From Anaerolineae bacterium (GTDB lineage: Bacteria > Chloroflexota > Anaerolineae > 4572-78 > J111), in NCBI GenBank assembly GCA_023382535.1, contig JAHDWA010000006.1, positions 216,037 through 280,036 of the forward strand: a stretch of DNA of 64,000 nt, read 5' to 3'. This document shows positions 44,916 to 52,954 of this stretch, piece by piece (positions within the stretch are counted from its first letter, which is position 1; each line of letters begins with the position of its first letter). Under the pieces are notes generated by a model, which saw nothing but the letters and a program-made list of their open reading frames with translations, was not told the origin of the DNA and did no database searches. Position numbers and translations under genes: made by a program.

Positions 44916-44943
44916 GGAGTGAAAAAGTGCACTTTTTCACTCC
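44916..44943. promoter_or_regulatory. 28-bp perfect palindrome
   Basis: The sequence from 44916 to 44943 equals its own reverse complement, centred on GTGCAC with flanking AAAAAGTG half-sites. No T-tract follows, so a terminator is unlikely. A loopless palindrome is the usual form of a dimer-binding operator. It lies between the terpene-synthase-like and HExxH genes, 20 bases before the start chosen for the latter, and shares its half-site with the direct repeats upstream of the cyclase gene. Confidence 0.6.
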
Positions 44944-44963
44944 ATAAAAATCGAGGGATAATC

Positions 44964-46637
44964 TTGGCGGATCAAAATTTGGCAGTTGACTTATTTGCCC
45001 TGGGGCAGAAATATTTCAATGCCTTCCTGGCCGAGTTTGCCTCCTATGGCCTCCAGGCTGACCCCGGCCTTGAGTTACGGCGGGGAACCGGGTTGTTATG
45101 TTACTACAGCCTGGAGGACCGGCACATCTATCTCTCAGTCCCTGATTTTAATCAGCCGACGGGCAAGCTGCAGGCTCTTTTTCTGCGCTCACTGCTGGCT
45201 TGTGCAAGTAACGAGGAACTGCTGCGCTTTTTCCACTTGATGATTCCTCACGTCATTGCTCATGAAATGGCCCATCATTACCGCCACCGCTATGGCCTGT
45301 TCGGCGATAGCCTCTGGAACGAGGAGCAAATTGCCAACAAGTTGGCCGTTGCCGTGGTCAAGCACCGGCTGGCCCCGGAGGAGAAGTCTTATGCCAGGGA
45401 TTTTTTGCGGCGGGCCGTCGAGGCACTCTCGGCCAAAATGGAAGAAAAAAATATTGCCGTCGACTCCTACTACAGTGTGCTGCATGCCCTGAATGTAGCG
45501 GGCCAGATTGGCACCACCGATTTTGAGAATATCGAAATAATCCAGTCGGCCCTGGGTGTGACCGATGCCGGGCAAATGCTCGAAGGCAGCGGTCAATTAG
45601 CCGAAGACCTGGTCGAGCGCCTGGAAGAGCGGGACGAGTTGATTGAAACTATTGATGAACAGTACGCCGCCGACCAGATCAAGTACATCTACTATCATGT
45701 TGGCTGGCTCTACCTGGATTTGACCAGCCGCGAAACCGAGTACGTGGACGAATTTGCCCGGCGCTATCTGCATCTGGGTGTGGATCTACTGCCGCTCGTC
45801 GAGGTTGACGAAAACCCCCCTGACCCGGCGGTGCTGGCCTGTTTTAAGGCTTACCAGGACACCTGGCCGCTCTCGCCGGTGGCGGGACGTTATTTTTATA
45901 AACGATACCGCTCGCTGTTGTTAGCCCGGCTGAAAGGGGTTGAACTGACCGTAGCCGCCCAAACCGAGCGCCTGAAGCGGGAAGCCACCCTGATTCTGGA
46001 AAACTGGAGTGAGGGCCAAACTGACACTCTAGATTACTTGGCCCAGTTGGCCCCGCCAGCTCTGCGCCCGCTTTTTCCCCACTTGATAACGGTGCAGCTT
46101 GACCCGGCCCTGGCTATGCCGGACAGTTTACCCACCGAAACGGACCGCCGTTTGTGGCGGCACGTGGTGCAGCAAGTCGAAGACAAAACGGCGGCTCATA
46201 CGCTGTACCGCTTAAGCCTGCTCGATCAAAGCGATATTTACCGGCCTTTGCCGGCGGAGTTGATGCTCAAACTGGCCTACCTGTTCTGCCTGGTAAAATT
46301 TGCGCCAGGTGAGGCGGTCATCTGGGAACACGAGCGCAATGACGATGTCTACTTTTTGATGGAGGGTAAGCTGGAGGTTTTTGTAACGCGCGAGGGGCAG
46401 CCGGTCAAAATTGGCGGCATCAAACCCGGCGAAATATTTGGCGAAATTGCCTTCTTCACCGCCGACCCGCGCTATGCCACCGTCCGCGCCGCCGAACCGT
46501 CGCAGTGTTTTGTTCTGACCGACACCGATTTGCAGTTGATGGCTTTTGAGCATCCGACCATTCTAATGCAAATGGCCGGCGCTCTGGCTAAGCGGCTGGC
46601 CGATATTTACCAAACCAGCCGCAACGAAACCGTATAG
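44964..46637 (+). CDS. HExxH metallopeptidase-like protein with C-terminal cyclic-nucleotide-binding domain
   Basis: Soluble protein of 557 residues. The start is taken as TTG at 44964, because CGAGGGATAATC before it matches the leader of the cyclase gene; a GTG at 44919 lies within the palindrome. Seen: HVIAHEMAHHYRHRYG with HExxH at residues 100-104, then E120/E121 in WNEEQIANKLA as a possible third zinc ligand. A mid-region of helices follows. The final domain (about 440-555) is a cNMP-binding fold: YFLMEGKLEVF, then the phosphate cassette FGEIAFFTADPRYATVRA with its Glu and Arg. The simplest reading is a cAMP-controlled protease or scaffold. No signal peptide or membrane segment. Confidence 0.7.
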   Translation: MADQNLAVDLFALGQKYFNAFLAEFASYGLQADPGLELRRGTGLLCYYSLEDRHIYLSVPDFNQPTGKLQALFLRSLLACASNEELLRFFHLMIPHVIAHEMAHHYRHRYGLFGDSLWNEEQIANKLAVAVVKHRLAPEEKSYARDFLRRAVEALSAKMEEKNIAVDSYYSVLHALNVAGQIGTTDFENIEIIQSALGVTDAGQMLEGSGQLAEDLVERLEERDELIETIDEQYAADQIKYIYYHVGWLYLDLTSRETEYVDEFARRYLHLGVDLLPLVEVDENPPDPAVLACFKAYQDTWPLSPVAGRYFYKRYRSLLLARLKGVELTVAAQTERLKREATLILENWSEGQTDTLDYLAQLAPPALRPLFPHLITVQLDPALAMPDSLPTETDRRLWRHVVQQVEDKTAAHTLYRLSLLDQSDIYRPLPAELMLKLAYLFCLVKFAPGEAVIWEHERNDDVYFLMEGKLEVFVTREGQPVKIGGIKPGEIFGEIAFFTADPRYATVRAAEPSQCFVLTDTDLQLMAFEHPTILMQMAGALAKRLADIYQTSRNETV

Positions 46638-46678
46638 TTTAAAATTAGAGTTTTAATCACTACAAAGGAGAAACTAAG

Positions 46679-46888
46679 ATGTCTGACGCGAATGATTTGC
46701 AAACTTTGGTCGGTAAAATTTTGTCGGATGAAAAATTTGCCGAGGCTCTGGCGAAAAATCCGGAACAGGCGTTGCGGGAGGCCGGCATTGACCCGACGAT
46801 TGACCTGATCGAGGCCCTCAAAGGCGTTGACGCTGCATCTCTAAAAAGTCTCGCCGCTGCTTTTGGCGAGAATCAAGCGGCAGTTTGA
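46679..46888 (+). CDS. NHLP/Nif11-like RiPP-type leader peptide
   Basis: Small protein of 69 residues, strongly initiated (AAAGGAG eight bases before ATG). It reads as a leader-type sequence: LQTLVGKILSDEKFAEAL, then NPEQALREAGI, then a short helix ending SLKSLAAAF. This matches the pattern of short NHLP-clan (Os1348-type) and Nif11-type leaders. The end, GENQAAV, has no Cys, Ser or Thr and no Gly-Gly site, so a classic cyclised core is absent. It may be a carrier, a docking peptide, or a precursor modified at another residue. It is followed by a strong stem-loop, as precursor genes often are. Confidence 0.6.
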   Translation: MSDANDLQTLVGKILSDEKFAEALAKNPEQALREAGIDPTIDLIEALKGVDAASLKSLAAAFGENQAAV

Positions 46889-46896
46889 TTTCAGCC

Positions 46897-46929
46897 AGGT
46901 GCGACGCGCTGCTCGGGTGCGTCGCACCT
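46897..46929 (+). terminator. Stem-loop after the small peptide gene (partial terminator or attenuator)
   Basis: AGGTGCGACGC (46897-46907) pairs perfectly with GCGTCGCACCT (46919-46929) around an 11-base loop, ending only 10 bases before the next ATG. Only a short T-rich stretch follows (TTTATC), so read-through is expected. It would raise expression of the peptide over the downstream enzyme and could also hide the ribosome site of the latter. Confidence 0.6.
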
Positions 46930-46939
46930 TTATCAAGTT

Positions 46940-48979
46940 ATGAATGGGGCGATTTCGTACCAATCAAAACGTGACCAGTACTGGCCGGAAGTCGAAGCGT
47001 TTTTTAGCCATCTCCCCCCCCATCTGTTCCAACAAGGCGTGCTGCTGAAAAATAACCTGGCCACGTTTTACACGGACAGCGGCCAGTTCAAAGATATGCT
47101 GGGTCGAGAGCGGGACCATCCGCTGCTGTACCTGCATTTCTGGCTGCTGGATGACTGGGATTGTCCCGGCTCTGAGGTCAGGGAGGCGCTTGAAAAGCAG
47201 CTCTTCCTGGCCATGACCTTTGCCTTTACGGCTGTTTACACTCAAGAATCTATTCTTGACTTTGGCAGCAATTTTGATCGGCATTTTCTCCTGCTGCACC
47301 AGGCGCTCAGCCAGCAGGCCGGCGCTCATCTGGCCCAACTCTTCCCAGGCCCTACGCCCTTTTGGGAGTATCACCGCACCTTTTGGCAGGATTACGCCGA
47401 AGCTGTCTTAACGACCGCCGACCGCAGAGTGCGCAGCCTCCCCTTGGGACCGCAGACCGCCGAATTTCCATCCCCAATCCCAGACCCCCGGCCCCTGGCC
47501 TTTGCCAAAATCCCTCTTGTCGCCGTTGCGCTTAGTCTGCAACGAGACCAGGAAATTCCCCACCTCTGTGCCATGCTCGACCGGCTCAACCTCGTTTTCC
47601 AAGCCTTGCGCGATATTTCGACCCTGCGGCGCGACCTGGCCCAAAACCGCTGGACTTACCCTATCCTCAGAACCCTGCAGGAGGCCGGCCTTGACCCGCT
47701 GCAACCCCTTTCCCCAGAGCGATTATTAGGCGCGCTGGTTTTGACCGGGACAATGGGGAAAATCGGCCAGGAGTGCCTGGCTGAGCTGGAGGCGGGCCGG
47801 ACGCTGGCCGACTCCCTCAATCTGCCCAGATTTTCGGCCTACTTTGCGGGTATGATAGATTGGGTAGCCGAGATGAGGGAACTATTTAACCTCAAGAGCC
47901 AGCCCAAGGAAAAAGTGGACAAGCCCAGGCGACGCCCGCTGTTTGCCCCATTTGTTGACACCCTGCCCAAAGTTATCGAAATGGCCGAGGGTTATTTGCT
48001 GTCTGATTTGACTTTTCGAGAAAGTTGGGAGGTGCAGCGGCGCGGCATTTTTGGCGCAGCCGAGATGACCGGCAAAGCTTTCCCCATGGGGCTAATCGTC
48101 GAAATCCTGAGCCGGCACGGCCACGCGCTGACCGCGCCGATCAACGAGGTTTTTGCCACGCTCCAGGCGGCCGGTTTTCGCTACTATGACCACCCCCACC
48201 TACCCCCCGATGCCGACGACCTGGGGCTGTTGCTGCGACTCTATCCCTATTCGGCCCAGCCGGAGCAGCACCGGGATATGCTGCAAGAACCGCTCTATTG
48301 GCTGGGGAACAGCCTTGAGGCGTCGGGTGAAATCCCCGTCTGGTTAAAGCAGGACCAGGAGAACGACATGTCAGCTTACCCCTTTTTGGCGCTGTGGGGC
48401 CAGAGCTGCGCCACCGTCGAAGCCAATGTGCTGCTGGGGCTGCTGGCTTACGATGGGACCGGTTATCGGGGCTTGATTGAAAGATCGGCGGCAAGTTGGT
48501 CTGAACGGGTCATTTCTCAGGGCCTGGGAGCGACACATCACTACGTGCCCCTCTACGCTCTGTGGACCGCCTTTGAATTGATCTCTAAATTGAATGAGTG
48601 TTGCTCCAATGTTACACCCAGTGCGAGCGAAAACAAGCTGCCCCACTCTCTCAACCTGGCTGCTCAGACTTTAACGCAACGCCTGGTCATTGAAACCCAA
48701 CGTCCCAGCCTTACGCCCCAGGATGCCGCTTTTTTAATCTTGGCCTGCCTGCGCCTCGAACAAATCAAGTTAAACTGGAGTCCCAAGCTCACTTTGCCCA
48801 TGCTTAACCCCGACTGGCTTACGCTTCTCTGCAAATCTCAGCGTTACGATGGGAGTTGGGCCGGTGAACCCCTCTTTGGAACCCCCACCCGCGGCGAGTT
48901 CGCTGCATGGTACAGCAGCCGCAGTGTGACCACTGCCTTTTGTTATCACGCCCTCAAAGTCTATCGTAGGGCGTATTAG
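46940..48979 (+). CDS. Terpene cyclase-like protein with class I-like and class II DxDD motifs
   Basis: 679-residue protein with two halves. The N-terminal half is all-helical, with FWLLDDWDCPG (D71, D72, D74) and LRDISTLRRDLAQNRWTYP near residue 227, resembling the two Asp-rich motifs of trans-isoprenyl enzymes. The C-terminal half resembles squalene-hopene/copalyl cyclase barrels: LPPDADDLGLLLRL with DxDD at residues 424-427, repeated helix pairs such as SCATVEANVLLGLLAY, and a final QW-like QRYDGSWAGEPLFG. This predicts protonation-initiated cyclisation, perhaps coupled to diphosphate chemistry. The ribosome site is weak and follows the stem-loop. The class II half is the firmer assignment. 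Confidence 0.65.
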   Translation: MNGAISYQSKRDQYWPEVEAFFSHLPPHLFQQGVLLKNNLATFYTDSGQFKDMLGRERDHPLLYLHFWLLDDWDCPGSEVREALEKQLFLAMTFAFTAVYTQESILDFGSNFDRHFLLLHQALSQQAGAHLAQLFPGPTPFWEYHRTFWQDYAEAVLTTADRRVRSLPLGPQTAEFPSPIPDPRPLAFAKIPLVAVALSLQRDQEIPHLCAMLDRLNLVFQALRDISTLRRDLAQNRWTYPILRTLQEAGLDPLQPLSPERLLGALVLTGTMGKIGQECLAELEAGRTLADSLNLPRFSAYFAGMIDWVAEMRELFNLKSQPKEKVDKPRRRPLFAPFVDTLPKVIEMAEGYLLSDLTFRESWEVQRRGIFGAAEMTGKAFPMGLIVEILSRHGHALTAPINEVFATLQAAGFRYYDHPHLPPDADDLGLLLRLYPYSAQPEQHRDMLQEPLYWLGNSLEASGEIPVWLKQDQENDMSAYPFLALWGQSCATVEANVLLGLLAYDGTGYRGLIERSAASWSERVISQGLGATHHYVPLYALWTAFELISKLNECCSNVTPSASENKLPHSLNLAAQTLTQRLVIETQRPSLTPQDAAFLILACLRLEQIKLNWSPKLTLPMLNPDWLTLLCKSQRYDGSWAGEPLFGTPTRGEFAAWYSSRSVTTAFCYHALKVYRRAY

Positions 48980-49073
48980 CGCGATGATGCCTGAAATGCT
49001 AAAATAGGAATGCGGCCTCCGACACTAACAGAGGCTGTTGCTGAATAAGCTTTTATGGTGACGAGGATAGGGT

Positions 49074-49847
49074 GTGCATCCATCGGTCCGCTGGCTAATT
49101 TATGCCCTTCTGGCTGCTTTACTGACTTCTTGTGGCAACCCCTTCATCTTGGCTCTGGCGACAGCAACCGCCACTCCTTCTCCCACTGCTACCCCGACGG
49201 CCACGTCCAGCCCCACTCATACTGCTTCCCCCACTCTCTCGCCAACTAACACTCCCACCCCAACCCCGACACCTACATTCACTCCCTTACCCACCGTTAC
49301 ACCCACACCGACGGCGACAGCCAGTCCAACCGCAACCCTTACTCCGCCTCCGGTTGAGACTCCCACTCCTACACCTGTTCCCCCAACACCTCTTCCAACG
49401 GAAACACCCCAGCCCGCCGTTGATTTTCGGATTGCCTCATGGCGCTTGTGGCCTCTGGCCCTGAACAGCGGCTGTGCCAAAGGTATGCATGTTATCTTCA
49501 TCCACGTGCTCGACGTGAATGGCCAGCCCCTGGACGGAGTAGTTTTAGGCGATACATGGAACAATGTTGAAGTGACCAGCGGCAATAAAGGGCCAGGCCG
49601 GACAGAGATTGACCTCTGGACCAATACAATGGAGATTACGGTCAAGCGTGACGCCGCCACAGGACAGACCTACACCAGTGAAGTCAGCTTTCCCTTCAGC
49701 TCCTTTATGACCACTATTCCGAATGAGCAGATGATCCAGGCCGGCTACTGCGCCAACGAGATCGAGTGTGAGTGGAAGCGGGCGAATGAGTCATATTACT
49801 GCGGCGGGCATTACTCCTGGGAAGTTATTTTCCAAAAAACGCATTAA
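49074..49847 (+). CDS. T/P-rich lipoprotein
   Basis: Exported lipoprotein of 257 residues (GTG start). The signal segment ends in the lipobox LLTSC with Cys20. Residues about 28-113 are a Thr/Pro stalk of TPTPTP type that would hold the rest away from the membrane. A C-terminal domain of about 145 residues follows, with a beta-rich look and several Cys ([19 protein letters not shown]) that could form disulfides. I do not recognise the domain. It is 94 bases after the terpene-cyclase-like gene and may or may not belong to that operon. Confidence 0.75.
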   Translation: MHPSVRWLIYALLAALLTSCGNPFILALATATATPSPTATPTATSSPTHTASPTLSPTNTPTPTPTPTFTPLPTVTPTPTATASPTATLTPPPVETPTPTPVPPTPLPTETPQPAVDFRIASWRLWPLALNSGCAKGMHVIFIHVLDVNGQPLDGVVLGDTWNNVEVTSGNKGPGRTEIDLWTNTMEITVKRDAATGQTYTSEVSFPFSSFMTTIPNEQMIQAGYCANEIECEWKRANESYYCGGHYSWEVIFQKTH

Positions 49848-49873
49848 CTTCCCTCCCCGGCAACATCCCCGCT

Positions 49874-51259
49874 TTAGAAGAAATCAGCAAAATAAGAGTG
49901 GGCGGCCAGGTCCACCAGCTTTCTGGTCATCACCAGGGGTTCACCCCGATAATTGGCAAAGATAATCATCTGTTTCAGCAAATCACGCGGGTGGCAGGCG
50001 CGCATATTGCGGCCCATATGCAGGTAATACTCCTGAAGCAGATAATCGTAGGCGGCTTCGTCAAACTTAAAGCCGCGGGCGGCGCAGGTCGCTACCAGGA
50101 TAGCCCGGAACTGCTCTTCGTTAGGGTCGCCAATGCCCAGCTTGTGGCTGATGCGGCGCAGAAAGGCTTCGTCCACCAGGGCGGCCGGGTCCAGATTAGT
50201 CGAGAAGACGATGAGGGTTTCAAAGGGAATCGAAAATTTCTTGCCCGTGTGAAAGGTCAGGAAATCCAGGCGCTCTTCCAGGGGCACAATCCAGCGATTG
50301 AGCAGCTCGCCGGGACCCATTTGCTGCCGGCCAAAGTCGTCAATGACCAGCAGGCCGTTGTTGGCCTTCAACTGAAAAGGGGCTTCGTAAAAGCGGCTGG
50401 ATTCGCTCCAGGAAAGTTCCAGGTCGGACAGGGTTAACTCGCCGCCGGTGATGACGACAGGGGGAAAACAGCGCACCCAGCGTTTATCCAGGCGGTTGGC
50501 TTCGGCCACCTGAACCTCTTCGGCGACTACGGGCCGGTGCGTAGAGAGATCAAAGACCTTGATCACCTGCCCATCCTCATAAATGGCATGCGGCACCATC
50601 ACATTTCCGGGCAGCAGGCGCAGCCCGATCGCCTTGGCAATACTAGTTTTGCCGTTACCGGGGGGGCCGTAGATAAAGAGCGACTCGTAAGAGTTGACGG
50701 CCGGGCCAATCCGCTCGACAATATCATCAGAAAGAATCAGCCCGTACAGGGCTTTCCGTACATCCGCATCCTTGACCGTCGGACGGATTTTGGACTGCGC
50801 TTTAACCACTTCGATGTAATGATCAAGCGTGACCGGGCATGGCCCGACGTAACGATTGCGCTCCAGAAGTTCACGGGCGCGCTCGCCGCCCTTATCGGTG
50901 ATCGTGTACTGGTAGGAGACCGGATTGAGGCTGCTGCCACCGGCTACTTCGATGAGATGTTGGGCTTTAAGAGCGCGCAGGATCGGCTCGACGACCCCGC
51001 TGAAATGCAGTCGTAAAGCCTGAGCTACCTGCCCGCCTTGCATCAAGCCGCCAAAATAGAGAATTTTTAGCGTCAGATCAGCTAAAACCGGGGTAGGAAT
51101 CCGGGTGGCCTCGATGGTACGGGGTTCTTCGATGAGCTGGAGCAGGGCACTGTCCATCCCTTCCAGGGAAGACGGCTCACCTCCCGCAGGGACTACATCA
51201 CGTCGAAGCTCGTTGGTGCCGGTCAATGTTCTAAGTTTTGGGCCGCGAGGCTCTGTCAT
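49874..51259 (-). CDS. AAA+ ATPase with N-terminal winged-helix-like region
   Basis: 461-residue ATPase. Residues about 60-140 look like a winged-helix unit (LRALKAQHLIEVAG followed by a beta turn). The AAA domain has Walker A YGPPGNGKTSIAKA near residue 198, Walker B GLLVIDDFGRQQ near residue 300, sensor-1 FSTNLDP and an Arg-rich LRRISHKLG that may hold the arginine finger. Partner and role unknown; similar proteins occur alone in several bacterial groups. It converges on the lipoprotein gene with a 26-base gap. Confidence 0.75.
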   Translation of the reverse strand: MTEPRGPKLRTLTGTNELRRDVVPAGGEPSSLEGMDSALLQLIEEPRTIEATRIPTPVLADLTLKILYFGGLMQGGQVAQALRLHFSGVVEPILRALKAQHLIEVAGGSSLNPVSYQYTITDKGGERARELLERNRYVGPCPVTLDHYIEVVKAQSKIRPTVKDADVRKALYGLILSDDIVERIGPAVNSYESLFIYGPPGNGKTSIAKAIGLRLLPGNVMVPHAIYEDGQVIKVFDLSTHRPVVAEEVQVAEANRLDKRWVRCFPPVVITGGELTLSDLELSWSESSRFYEAPFQLKANNGLLVIDDFGRQQMGPGELLNRWIVPLEERLDFLTFHTGKKFSIPFETLIVFSTNLDPAALVDEAFLRRISHKLGIGDPNEEQFRAILVATCAARGFKFDEAAYDYLLQEYYLHMGRNMRACHPRDLLKQMIIFANYRGEPLVMTRKLVDLAAHSYFADFF

Positions 51260-51374
51260 ATTGCATCTCCTTTAGCTTGCCACTTTAAACAATTATAACT
51301 ATAGCACAGGATCAAAGTTAGGCAAGAGCAAAGCCAGAACCGAATCACCTGGAGATTAGAAGCTGCTTTTGAGT

Positions 51375-51405
51375 AAAAAAAGCCGTCCAGGGGAAATTGG
51401 ACGGC
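51375..51405 (-). terminator. Rho-independent terminator after the small membrane protein gene
   Basis: GCCGTCCA (51382-51389) pairs with TGGACGGC (51398-51405) over an 8-base loop. On the minus strand the stem is followed by seven T (51381-51375). This ends transcription of the gene at 51432-51686. Confidence 0.85.
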
Positions 51406-51431
51406 AGACAGGGGTGAAAACAGCGCTAAAC

Positions 51432-51686
51432 TCAGGCGGATTTGCCCCGGACCGTGAAGAACCAGAGCGCCACCGGGATGGCGACAAAGATGAAACCCAG
51501 GCAGACAGCACCGGCGCCGGCCGCTAAGGCAGCCATGGGGTCGCTGCTGCCCCCAATGTCTATGTCGGCGTTAGGCATGAAACTGACAACCGAGGCAATG
51601 AGTCCCCAAAAGCAGGAAAATAATCCGGGACAACCACATAAAACGGCGCTAACGATGGTTAAAATGAGGCCGGTTTGACGGGTCAT
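51432..51686 (-). CDS. Small membrane protein of unknown function
   Basis: 84 residues with two hydrophobic segments (about 6-36 and 51-76) joined by a short Asp-rich loop (NADIDIGGSSD). Three Cys in the first segment. A ribosome site AGGAG precedes the ATG at 51686 and a clear terminator follows, so the gene is probably real and expressed. No family recognised. Confidence 0.6.
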   Translation of the reverse strand: MTRQTGLILTIVSAVLCGCPGLFSCFWGLIASVVSFMPNADIDIGGSSDPMAALAAGAGAVCLGFIFVAIPVALWFFTVRGKSA

Positions 51687-51794
51687 GTGAAGCTCCTTTT
51701 GAAGTTAAGGGTTTGATCTAATATCATGCCCATTCTAACACCGAATCAAGGATTTACCTAATGGATTTGGACTTTCAAAATGGGTAACAAGACA

Positions 51795-52919
51795 CTATAT
51801 TAATCCTCCGACCAGGGCTAAAACCACCCCTCCGGCGATGACGCTGCTTAATTGCCCGGCCGCGTTGGCCCCCATCGCGTGCATGAGCAGAAAATTCTCA
51901 AAATCATACTCCTGGCCCAGCCGCTGCACAATTCGAGCCGACATGGGAAAGGCGCTGATACCGGCGGCCCCAATCAGGGGATTGAACTTTTTGCCGGAGA
52001 GCCAGTACATCAGCTTTCCAAACAGCACCCCCCCGGCTGTATCGAGGACAAAGGCCAGCAGCCCCACCGCCAGGATTAGCAGGGTGTCAATCTTGATGAA
52101 GTCATTGCCAAACATTGTCCCGCCAATGCTCAACCCCAGAAAGATCGTGGCGATGTTAGTAATTTCGTTCTGAGCGGCCTTGCTCAATCGTTCCACTGCC
52201 CCTGACTCGCGCATGAGGTTGCCAAACATCAGCGTAGCAATCAGAGGGGAGGCCACCGGGGCCAGCAAGGAAACAACGACGGTGACGACGATAGGGAACA
52301 GAATCCGCACGGGACGCGAAACGGGGCGTTGCGTATAAGGCATCCGCACCTTGCGCTCGGCGTCGGTCGTCATGAAGCGCATCACCGGTGGTTGGATAAT
52401 GGGCACTAGAGACATGTAACTATAAGCGGTCACCGCAATAGCCCCCAATAAATGGGGCGCCAGCTTGGACGAGACGTAAATCGAAGTTGGCCCGTCAATC
52501 GCCCCGATGATGCCAATAGAGGCTGATTCGTTCAAGTTGAAGCCGAGCAGCAGCGCCAAAATCAAGGTGAGGAAGATACCCAGTTGACCGGCTGCGCCCA
52601 GCAGGGCCATTTTAGGCATCTCTAACAGCGGGCCAAAATCGGTCATGGCTCCAATGCCGATAAAGATGAGCAGGGGGAAAAGCTCGGTTTTGATGCCAGC
52701 CTGATATAAAATACCCAGCAGACCATTCTCCCCCGTAATACCGGTCAGCGGCAGGTTAGCCAGAATGACCCCAAAGCCAATGGGTAATAACAGCACCGGT
52801 TCATAATCTTTAGCGATAGCCAGGTAAATCAACACCCCACCAACAACTAGCATGACCACCATTTGCCAGGATAGGCTGGTCAGCGCGGCCAGGAGGATGC
52901 TCAAATTACTGAAATCCAT
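51795..52919 (-). CDS. Sodium-pumping decarboxylase, beta subunit
   Basis: Membrane carboxylyase subunit (OadB/MmdB/GcdB family), 374 residues with about nine hydrophobic segments. Seen: GIGAMTDFGPLLEMP, GAIDGPTSIYVSSKLAP with the essential Asp, and NPLIGAAGISAFPMSARIVQ, all hallmark motifs. It releases CO2 from carboxybiotin while exporting Na+. Last gene of the decarboxylase module, 35 bases after the biotin carrier gene. Confidence 0.92.
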   Translation of the reverse strand: MDFSNLSILLAALTSLSWQMVVMLVVGGVLIYLAIAKDYEPVLLLPIGFGVILANLPLTGITGENGLLGILYQAGIKTELFPLLIFIGIGAMTDFGPLLEMPKMALLGAAGQLGIFLTLILALLLGFNLNESASIGIIGAIDGPTSIYVSSKLAPHLLGAIAVTAYSYMSLVPIIQPPVMRFMTTDAERKVRMPYTQRPVSRPVRILFPIVVTVVVSLLAPVASPLIATLMFGNLMRESGAVERLSKAAQNEITNIATIFLGLSIGGTMFGNDFIKIDTLLILAVGLLAFVLDTAGGVLFGKLMYWLSGKKFNPLIGAAGISAFPMSARIVQRLGQEYDFENFLLMHAMGANAAGQLSSVIAGGVVLALVGGLI

Positions 52920-52954
52920 GATATTTCCTTTTGCCTTTCACCTTCGAAAGGTAT

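Noticed and set aside
44919..44963. GTG start giving a 15-residue longer HExxH protein
   Set aside because: It lies inside the 28-bp palindrome and lacks a ribosome site; TTG at 44964 has a leader matching the cyclase gene.
44964..46637. EshA-like family 2B encapsulin
   Set aside because: CNB domain and terpene context fit, but the CNB is C-terminal, there is an HExxH motif, and no encapsulin shell-fold sequence is visible.
49217..49660. Minus-strand open frame rich in Val-Gly over the lipoprotein gene
   Set aside because: It is the reverse reading of the Thr/Pro-coding stalk, with no independent start signal.
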